Part shown: in pieces, positions 1 through 3,841 of the stretch
Position numbering within the stretch: the stretch's first letter is position 1
Layout of the letters: the number at the start of each line of letters is the position of its first letter
Assembly (NCBI GenBank): GCA_019419485.1
Contig: DXZV01000050.1
Coordinates: 1 to 6,931, forward strand
DNA length: 6,931 bases
Reading direction: 5' to 3'
Source of the DNA: Collinsella sp.
Lineage (GTDB): Bacteria > Actinomycetota > Coriobacteriia > Coriobacteriales > Coriobacteriaceae
Program-made: the position numbers and the translations under genes
The notes under the pieces: model-generated
Told to the model about the DNA's origin: nothing
Seen by the model: only the letters and a program-made list of their open reading frames with translations
Database searches by the model: none

Positions 1-62
1 ACACTGGATGATACAATTTACGGGCCGGTGGGCGAAGCGGGCCCTATCCCTCGACCGAGCTC

Positions 63-88
63 ATCGCCCCGCGTTGCCGCGCGGCGAT
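63..88. repeat. Strong inverted repeat, 11-bp arms with a four-base loop
   Basis: The arms ATCGCCCCGCG (63-73) and CGCGCGGCGAT (78-88) pair over ten of eleven positions, with one C-C mismatch. The loop is TTGC on the plus strand and GCAA, a stable GNRA-type tetraloop, on the minus strand. The stem has no T-run after it on either strand, so it is not a typical intrinsic terminator. It may be part of a structured RNA or simply a GC-rich intergenic palindrome. Confidence 0.55.
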
Positions 89-113
89 TTTCGTAGGTTC
101 GCGCCTTGCGAAA

Positions 114-143
114 GCCGGCACCTCCCCTTTTTGTCTGCCCGGG
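114..143. repeat. REP-like short palindromic element, copy A (short form)
   Basis: The left arm GCCGGCAC (114-121) faces an imperfect right arm TCTGCCCGG (134-142), with a pyrimidine-rich core TCCCCTTTTTG (123-133) between. Read on the plus strand, it matches the minus-strand reading of the element at 3738-3773: both have GCCGGCAC, then CCTTTT or CCCTTTTT, then TGTC, then GC. This copy lacks about eight core bases (the TTAGGGACG part). The relationship was seen by eye. That the sequence is a dispersed repeat is inference. Confidence 0.4.
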
Positions 144-194
144 TTCATCTGGGGCGGTAACAATGCGAGTCCCACAACGACGCGTTTTACCAAG

Positions 195-220
195 AATGGC
201 CCCACTCGGGGCCATTTTTT
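195..220 (+). terminator. Rho-independent terminator, plus strand
   Basis: A perfect 9-bp stem, AATGGCCCC (195-203) with GGGGCCATT (208-216), closes a 4-base loop (ACTC). The T-rich tail begins inside the stem and continues through 215-220, then ATTT. On the minus strand the stem is followed by CTTGGTAAAA, with no U-tract, so the signal works for rightward transcription. It therefore ends a plus-strand transcript arriving from positions 1-194 or from left of the window. It is not the terminator of the minus-strand acetyltransferase gene next to it. Confidence 0.75.
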
Positions 221-253
221 ATTTGAGCTGGGTGATGATACGTGCCTTGGCTC

Positions 254-742
254 CTACGCCTCGCGCAGCCAATCAAACGCGACACGCGCCGTGCCGTCGG
301 ACACATAGACGATACCGACACGCTCGAACCCCGCCTTGGCGATGGCGCCCTGCATGGGCAAGTTGTCCTCGTGCGTGTCAATACGCAGATGGTCGGCGCA
401 TTCCTTGGCAAAGGCAAACATCGCCGCCGCGATACCGTGCACGGTGCCGTCGGATGCCACGCGATGCAGCACGGCATACGGAGTGTCGCTGCGCCATTGA
501 CCGTCCTCAATCACGTCATAGCACTCGTCCGGACCCGGTAAAAAGGCAAACGTCGCCACCACGCGGCCGTCGACTTCGCACACGTAACTGCCACCAGCGG
601 CAATATCGGCAGCCAGCTGCTCGGCCGAAGGCGTGCCCTCGGGCCACTGCGTGGCGTTGCCATGCGCGCGCATAAAGGCGCGGGCCGCGTCATAGATAGC
701 CATGACGGCGGGAATGTCGGTATCGAGGGTTTTTCTGATCAT
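254..742 (-). CDS. GNAT-family N-acetyltransferase
   Basis: This 162-residue protein has the length and order of a single GCN5-related acetyltransferase domain, which moves an acetyl group from acetyl-CoA to an amine. It starts MIRKTLDTDIPAVMAIYDAA (strand 1/helix 1), has the central sheet near residues 52-68 (YVCEVDGRVVATFAF), the cofactor-loop region near 89-112, and the C-terminal motif RIDTHEDNLPMQGAIAKAGF near 120-139 (the N-x-x-M/A...GF signature). The substrate cannot be told. The acetyl-CoA loop is degenerate: where R/Q-x-x-G-x-G/A is expected it reads T-V-H-G-I-A (100-105), keeping G and A but not the basic residue. ATG at 742 was chosen. An in-frame GTG directly before it (745) is also possible, because GAGG lies 7 bases from GTG and 10 from ATG. 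The gene diverges from the zinc-ribbon gene across a shared inverted repeat. Confidence 0.9.
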   Translation of the reverse strand: MIRKTLDTDIPAVMAIYDAARAFMRAHGNATQWPEGTPSAEQLAADIAAGGSYVCEVDGRVVATFAFLPGPDECYDVIEDGQWRSDTPYAVLHRVASDGTVHGIAAAMFAFAKECADHLRIDTHEDNLPMQGAIAKAGFERVGIVYVSDGTARVAFDWLREA

Positions 743-763
743 CACGCGGCGACCTCACGTTTA

Positions 764-795
764 TTGGTATCACTTTGATTGAGCAATGATACCAA
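764..795. promoter_or_regulatory. Inverted repeat in the divergent promoter region (candidate operator)
   Basis: A perfect 9-bp inverted repeat, TTGGTATCA (764-772) and TGATACCAA (787-795), has a 14-bp spacer. It sits between the divergent acetyltransferase and zinc-ribbon genes. On both strands the geometry gives TTGGTA, 17 bases, TGATAC, which loosely resembles -35 and -10 boxes, so two overlapping divergent promoters could share this dyad. TTGGTAT-type half-sites are known for several GntR/FadR-like repressors. No such regulator is encoded in the window, so the factor is unknown. The repeat is seen directly; its function is inference. Confidence 0.55.
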
Positions 796-819
796 CGTTT
801 GGAGAGGAGCGCGAAGCAG

Positions 820-1116
820 ATGGGGAGCAAAAAGCGAGCCGCCTGGTCAAAAGCCAAAAGCGAGTTTTTGGGCGCTGCCACCGGCGGCGATATGAGCGAC
901 CTGTTTGCACGCGAGGACGAGCGCCGCGACGCCCTGGACGCCGAGCGCGACGAGGCTTGGCGCTATAAGTCGTGCGAGCGTAAAAACCGTTACGACACAC
1001 GCGCCGAAGCCGAGGCCGTTATGGCCGACTGCGAAAACCGCGGACGGCGTGGTTTGGCCTGCTACAAATGCGAATACTGCGGCGGCTGGCACCTGACGTC
1101 GCACCCTTGGAAATAG
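820..1116 (+). CDS. Small zinc-ribbon-like protein of unknown function
   Basis: This 98-residue protein has a very basic N-terminus (MGSKKRAAWSKAK), a charged, probably helical middle (residues 30-70, many Asp/Glu/Arg) and a compact C-terminal cysteine/histidine cluster. The cluster has Cys71, Cys81, the pair Cys84-x2-Cys87, then G-G-W-H91-L-T-S-H95. Together with Cys52 it resembles small zinc-binding proteins whose C-terminus reads YxCxxCxxWHLTS, found in actinobacteria and their phages. Zinc binding is therefore likely but not proven, and the role is unknown. ATG 820 was chosen because GGAGAGGAG (801-809) precedes it. An upstream in-frame TTG at 799 would overlap that ribosome-binding site. 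The gene is apparently monocistronic, is divergent from the acetyltransferase, and converges on rsmJ. Confidence 0.75.
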   Translation: MGSKKRAAWSKAKSEFLGAATGGDMSDLFAREDERRDALDAERDEAWRYKSCERKNRYDTRAEAEAVMADCENRGRRGLACYKCEYCGGWHLTSHPWK

Positions 1117-1128
1117 ACCCCCGCATCG

Positions 1129-1160
1129 GCACGGCGCTGGCGAAGCGCCAGCCATCGTGC
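1129..1160. terminator. GC-rich hairpin between convergent genes (possible bidirectional terminator)
   Basis: A two-part stem fills the 49-bp gap between the zinc-ribbon and rsmJ stop codons. The outer arms are GCACG (1129-1133) and CGTGC (1156-1160). The inner 7-bp arms are GCTGGCG (1136-1142) and CGCCAGC (1146-1152), with loop AAG and a small internal loop. Its near-symmetry suits transcripts arriving from either side. Neither side has a T-run, so efficient intrinsic termination is doubtful. It could instead stabilise 3' ends or assist Rho. Confidence 0.45.
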
Positions 1161-1165
1161 ACAAG

Positions 1166-1870
1166 CTACGGGCGCGGCGGCACCAAAACATCGTAACGAA
1201 CGGCCTTGCCCGCAAGCTGATAGCTCGGCTTAACGCCGGCAAGCAGCGGCCCCTTCACCGGTCGCTTGATAACGACCTTGCGCGGCCGCGCCGCAAGCGC
1301 AGCTTCGACCAGCGTCTCCTCGTCGGCGCACGGCTGCTCCAGATGGTGCAAGAGCTGAAACTTCTTTTTCACCGCCGCGCTCTTGGTGCGCTCGGGAAAC
1401 ATGGGGTCCAGATACACCACGTCGGGAGCCGCGAGCTCGCCTTGCTTGATCAGCTCGGCCGTATGGCGAAGGCCGGCAATGCTGTCCTCGCCCGCATGTA
1501 AGCGCATGCGCGCCACAGCAGCCGCAAGCGCCGGATCATCTGCCGCGCGATCCAAGGCGTCCTTGAGGAGTGCCGCGATTACGCAATCCTGTTCATACAG
1601 ATCGACGGTAAAGCCCGCGGCCGCCAGCAGCAGCGAATCCTCACCAAAGCCCGCCGTGGCATCAATCGCCCATGGGCGCTCGATGCCTTTTGTGCGCGCA
1701 ACCTTTACCAGCAGCTCTTGCTGCAGGCGGCCCTGCTTGAGTCGTGGCAGCATGCGGCCAAAATCGGCGCGCAGTTCCATCGTGCCGTCGGTGAGCGTGA
1801 GGCCCTCGGACTTCCCGGTCAGCTCAAGCCCCGCGGCCCGAGCAACAGAAAAGGGATCGACGACGCCCAT
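1166..1870 (-). CDS. rsmJ: 16S rRNA (guanine-N2)-methyltransferase, RsmJ family
   Basis: This 234-residue class I SAM-dependent methyltransferase matches the RsmJ/YhiQ family, which methylates N2 of G1516 (E. coli numbering) in 16S rRNA near the decoding region of the 30S subunit. The SAM-binding motif I is DATAGFGEDS at residues 70-79. The acidic strand-end is LYEQD near 91-95. The hallmark catalytic segment is YLDPMFPERTKSAAVKK at 153-169, followed by KRPVKGPLLAG near 207-217, all close to the E. coli protein, which is about 250 residues. ATG 1870 was chosen because AAGGAG (1876-1881) lies 5 bases upstream; the in-frame GTG at 1876 would overlap that site. A small membrane protein gene lies 63 bp upstream on the same strand, so they may be co-transcribed. 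The G1516 specificity is by homology, and other RsmJ-like enzymes outside Proteobacteria are untested. Confidence 0.88.
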   Translation of the reverse strand: MGVVDPFSVARAAGLELTGKSEGLTLTDGTMELRADFGRMLPRLKQGRLQQELLVKVARTKGIERPWAIDATAGFGEDSLLLAAAGFTVDLYEQDCVIAALLKDALDRAADDPALAAAVARMRLHAGEDSIAGLRHTAELIKQGELAAPDVVYLDPMFPERTKSAAVKKKFQLLHHLEQPCADEETLVEAALAARPRKVVIKRPVKGPLLAGVKPSYQLAGKAVRYDVLVPPRP

Positions 1871-1933
1871 GGACACTCCTTAGCAAACAAAACGAATACA
1901 TGGGCGCCATTCATGTCGGCACCCAACCGTCCG

Positions 1934-2077
1934 TTATTGTCCCACATGCGACATGGTCCACAGCATCCCAATGCAAAGCACCGCCATCAATCCCGTGCAC
2001 ACGGCAGCGATCACAGAATCACCCATGCGCCTTCCCAACGACCGCGGTTCACGCACTTGCTCTGGTCCGTACATCAT
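1934..2077 (-). CDS. Small single-span membrane protein
   Basis: A 47-codon reading frame starts ATG-ATG and ends TAA at 1936-1934. A near-perfect Shine-Dalgarno AAGGAGGA (2081-2088) lies 3 bases from the first ATG and 6 from the second, so the second (2074) may be the real start. The translation begins MMYGPEQVREPRSLGRRMGD, a basic and polar segment. A hydrophobic stretch of about 23 residues follows (21-43, from SVIAAVCTGLMAV to LWTMS), then a short tail SHVGQ. Under the positive-inside rule the Arg-rich N-terminus is cytoplasmic and the C-terminus external. It ends 63 bp before rsmJ on the same strand, which suggests a short operon. I recognise no family. The strength of the ribosome-binding site and the clean charge/hydrophobicity pattern argue that it is real. 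Confidence 0.68.
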   Translation of the reverse strand: MMYGPEQVREPRSLGRRMGDSVIAAVCTGLMAVLCIGMLWTMSHVGQ

Positions 2078-2305
2078 GGCTCCTCCTTAGACTCACTTCT
2101 TATCACGGCCTCATCATCGCAGCGCCGCACATGAGCTGCCATCGATTTGACTTACAGCTGGCTTTCCTTTTTGAAAGATTGCCCTGCACAGGCGAGAAGC
2201 GCTTTCTAACACACACGCCGTCACATTGAACTACAATGTGCTTCACGATATGTGCAGCATATGGGACGCGCCAGACTGGCAGCGCCCGAATCGAAAGGAC
2301 TACCT
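2078..2305. other. Intergenic region between divergent membrane protein genes
   Basis: This 228-bp region separates the minus-strand small membrane protein from the plus-strand four-helix protein and must hold both promoters. On the minus strand TGATAA at about 2104-2099 is the best -10-like hexamer, without a good -35. On the plus strand there is a dyad at 2222-2240 and a weaker one at 2248-2262 (ATATG, 5 bases, CATAT). No further reading frame with a ribosome-binding site was found. Confidence 0.5.
2222..2240. promoter_or_regulatory. Inverted repeat and candidate promoter of the four-helix membrane protein
   Basis: CACATTG (2222-2228) and CAATGTG (2234-2240) form a perfect 7-bp dyad around AACTA. 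It overlaps TTGAAC (2226-2231), which has a 17-bp spacer to TATGTG (2249-2254), a modest -35/-10 pair that would start transcription near 2261 and give a leader of about 45 bases. TACAAT within the dyad (2232-2237) is an alternative -10 but has no -35. A dyad across a -35 box is a typical operator position. Promoter and operator are both inferred. Confidence 0.35.
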
Positions 2306-2707
2306 ATGAGCGCCGCGCGCAAGACACTCAAAATCCTTGCCCTCATCTATTTTGTTTTGGGCATCGCCAGCCTCGTCATTGGTATCACCGGCATCGCAAC
2401 CGGCAAATTTGAATCCGTCTACGGATCGAACGCCATGCTCGCCGCGGTCGTGCTCGCCGCCAAGGGCGTTATCGACCTTGCCGCAGGTGTTGCGGGCATC
2501 AAGGGCGCCAACAAGCCTTCGCAGGTGGATGGCGCGTTTAAGCTCGGCATCGTTGCCGCAATCGCCACGATTGCGCAGGCTGTGCTCACCCTTCCCGCGC
2601 TCGGCGGCAGCGCCGTCAATATTGGAGCCTTTGTCATCGTGGTCTACGACCTGTTCTTTGTTCAGCAGGCACACGCCGTCAAGGCCGAGAACAAGGACCG
2701 CCTGTAA
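2306..2707 (+). CDS. Four-helix membrane protein of unknown function
   Basis: This 133-residue protein begins MSAARKTLKIL, basic and without a cleavable signal, and is almost entirely hydrophobic. It has four likely transmembrane helices near residues 8-32, 42-67, 77-97 and 101-122, and ends in a charged cytoplasmic tail (KAENKDRL). Gly and Ala are abundant in the helices (LGIASLVIGITGIATG, LAAGVAGIKGA), as in small tightly packed membrane bundles. There are no catalytic motifs, conserved charges inside helices or cysteines, so no function is proposed. ATG 2306 was chosen because AAAGGA (2294-2299) lies 6 bases upstream; the in-frame extension back to 2252 has no ribosome-binding site and a polar sequence. 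The gene appears monocistronic, with its own terminator at 2745-2780. Confidence 0.82.
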   Translation: MSAARKTLKILALIYFVLGIASLVIGITGIATGKFESVYGSNAMLAAVVLAAKGVIDLAAGVAGIKGANKPSQVDGAFKLGIVAAIATIAQAVLTLPALGGSAVNIGAFVIVVYDLFFVQQAHAVKAENKDRL

Positions 2708-2744
2708 GCGCTCACTTCTCATAGCCTCTGCAGCCAAGTAACTA

Positions 2745-2780
2745 AAAGGGCCGATCGCGCATATCCGCGGTCGGCCCTTT
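2745..2780 (+). terminator. Strong hairpin terminator after the four-helix protein, possibly bidirectional
   Basis: A 15-bp stem has arms AAAGGGCCGATCGCG (2745-2759) and CGCGGTCGGCCCTTT (2766-2780), with one T-G wobble and a 6-base loop (CATATC). The plus-strand reading ends in CCCTTTACGTTT. The minus-strand reading ends in CCCTTTTAGTTAC. It therefore has a short U-run in both directions and may also stop leftward transcripts from rlmA. Confidence 0.75.
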
Positions 2781-2797
2781 ACGTTTGCCCAGATAAC

Positions 2798-2832
2798 ACC
2801 TGCCAAAATAAACCTGTCCCTTTTTGGCAGGT
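2798..2832. repeat. REP-like palindromic element, copy B, at the 3' end of rlmA
   Basis: The perfect 11-bp arms ACCTGCCAAAA (2798-2808) and TTTTGGCAGGT (2822-2832) surround a 13-base core containing CCTGTCCC. A second, mutually exclusive pairing exists: AACCTG (2811-2816) with CAGGTT (2828-2833). The right arm lies only 2 bases beyond the rlmA stop codon, so the element is transcribed as the start of its 3' untranslated region. It could act as a terminator or mRNA-stabilising structure. Its core resembles that of the element at 3738-3773. Confidence 0.5.
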
Positions 2833-2834
2833 TG

Positions 2835-3650
2835 TTAGCTGTGACGGTACTCGGCGATGATGAAGTCGATGTCGGTTTGAAGGGTGTCCAGGTTTGCCAG
2901 GCGCTCTTTATCGGCAGGGCGCGTGCGGTAGTAGTACGGCGTCATTTGGAACACCGCCTCGATGTCAGCCTGGGTCTGGAGCGTAATGTTCGCAAACACC
3001 CGCTGCGTTCCGACCAACTCGAGTTCGGTGGTCTTCGGCAGCTTCTCGTCATTGAGATATGGCGTGTCGTAGAGCACCTCTTTGAGGCCAAACAGATGCC
3101 GAGCACCCGGCACCACGGTGTAGAGCGAACCCTCTGGCGCCAGCACGCGGGCAAACTCACGCTCGTTAAAGGGAGCGAAGAGCTCGGTCACCATATCAAA
3201 GGCGCCATCAGCCACGGGGATATCTTTCATGTTGGCCACGAAGTACGTCGCATCGCCGCGCTTGGCGGCAAGGCGCACCATCTCCTTGCCCAGGTCGAAA
3301 CCGTAAGCATCTACGCCCGGCACCGCGCCCATAGCGCTGGTGTAGTAGCCCTCGCCGCAGCAAATATCGAGCAGCGTCATGGGGCAGTTCGTAGACGCGG
3401 CACGTCCAGACACCCGCTCGCGCACCAGCTCGACCATCGCATCGCGCAACGGCGCGTAGTATCCACGGTTCAGAAAGTCACGACGGCTGCGCGCCTGCGA
3501 CTTGGGATCACCCATGGAGTCGCCGCTCTTGGACGAGCGCAGCAGATAGAGATAGCCCTCGCGCGCACGGTCAAATCGGTGTCCGCCCGCGCATGCAGCA
3601 CCGCGCTCGTCGTCCACCAACGGTTCATGGCAAACGGGACACAACAACAT
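2835..3650 (-). CDS. rlmA: 23S rRNA (guanine-N1)-methyltransferase, RlmA family
   Basis: This 271-residue protein matches RlmA (RrmA), the SAM-dependent enzyme that methylates N1 of a guanine in hairpin 35 of 23S rRNA, G745 or G748 depending on subgroup. The N-terminal zinc finger is intact, with Cys4, Cys7, Cys20 and His24 (CPVCHEPL...CAGGHRFD), followed by the family's REGYLYLL segment. The linker R-x-D-F-L-N-R-G-Y-Y-A-P-L-R (57-69) corresponds to ARRAFLDAGHYQPLRD in E. coli. SAM motif I is LLDICCGEGYYT at 93-104. Later come PGARHLFGLKEVLYD and QMTPYYYRTRP, also family-typical. Length equals the family norm of about 270. ATG 3650 follows AAGGAG (3656-3661) by 5 bases. Gram-positive members often modify G748 (TlrB-like, linked to tylosin and mycinamycin tolerance), and the sequence alone does not decide between the two. 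Confidence 0.9.
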   Translation of the reverse strand: MLLCPVCHEPLVDDERGAACAGGHRFDRAREGYLYLLRSSKSGDSMGDPKSQARSRRDFLNRGYYAPLRDAMVELVRERVSGRAASTNCPMTLLDICCGEGYYTSAMGAVPGVDAYGFDLGKEMVRLAAKRGDATYFVANMKDIPVADGAFDMVTELFAPFNEREFARVLAPEGSLYTVVPGARHLFGLKEVLYDTPYLNDEKLPKTTELELVGTQRVFANITLQTQADIEAVFQMTPYYYRTRPADKERLANLDTLQTDIDFIIAEYRHS

Positions 3651-3841
3651 GGCAACTCCTTAGCGCGAACAACACAACGCCCACCATTGTCGCACGCCTT
3701 CCCCACCTAGTCATAGAAAAGACAAGGAGTGCCCCCAGCTGCCGACAGAAAAGGAACGTCCCTAAGTGCCGGCTGGCTGCATTAGGAGTATCATCGTCTG
3801 CGCAAATAAGCACGAAAGAGCATATTAGAGATTGAGAGCGT
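3651..3841. other. Intergenic region between divergent rlmA and the MATE gene
   Basis: The 191 bp hold the rlmA ribosome-binding site at the left, a REP-like element in the middle and the leader of the MATE gene at the right. CATATTAG (3821-3828) is a possible -10 for the transporter, but no matching -35 is visible. The MATE ribosome-binding site is weak (GAGAG at 3834-3838, 3 bases from ATG). No extra reading frame is supported. Confidence 0.45.
3738..3773. repeat. REP-like palindromic element, copy C
   Basis: The arms GCTGCCGACA (3738-3747) and TGCCGGC (3767-3773) pair with one mismatch around a core GAAAAGGAACGTCCCTAAG. On the minus strand this reads GCCGGCAC, then TTAGGGACG, then TTCCTTTTC, then TGTCGGCAGC, which matches copy A at 114-143 apart from the missing AGGGACG block. 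It shares GTCCCT-n3-TG with copy B at 2813-2827. It lies between divergent genes, outside any coding region. Confidence 0.5.

Larger units (their letters stand above)
1..194. other. GC-rich intergenic or RNA-like region with no convincing gene
   Basis: I see no supportable complete gene here. Reading in from the left edge, plus frame 1 is open to TAG at 94-96 and frame 2 to a TAA near 158. Either could be the tail of a gene that starts outside the window, but neither tail resembles a known family. The stretch is rich in inverted repeats: GGGCC 22-26 with GGCCC 40-44, and an 11-bp stem 63-73/78-88 with a single C-C mismatch and a four-base loop (TTGC on plus, GCAA on minus). A plus-strand terminator follows at 195-220, so something is transcribed rightward through here. 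It could be an mRNA 3' end or a structured RNA. I looked for tRNA, tmRNA, SRP RNA, RNase P and 5S rRNA signatures and recognised none. Confidence 0.4.

Noticed and set aside
95..190. Possible tRNA, suggested by GGTTCGCGCC near 97 and GAGTCCCAC near 166
   Set aside because: No closing T-stem, acceptor stem or anticodon arm can be drawn at the required spacing on either strand.
106..675. A long plus-strand reading frame over the acetyltransferase gene
   Set aside because: It is rich in Arg, His and Pro (typical antisense translation of a GC-rich gene), has no ribosome-binding site or family resemblance, and is fully explained by the minus-strand GNAT gene.
1874..1876. In-frame GTG as the rsmJ start
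   Set aside because: It overlaps the AAGGAG ribosome-binding site; ATG 1870 has correct 5-base spacing.
1383..1883. A plus-strand Ser/Ala-rich reading frame opposite rsmJ
   Set aside because: It has low-complexity composition and no ribosome-binding site, and it runs opposite the conserved RsmJ motifs. It is a codon-bias shadow.
2832..3710. A 292-residue plus-strand frame opposite rlmA, longer than rlmA itself
   Set aside because: The minus-strand frame carries an intact zinc finger, SAM motif and optimal Shine-Dalgarno sequence. The plus frame is His/Arg-rich and starts inside the REP-like palindrome without a ribosome-binding site.
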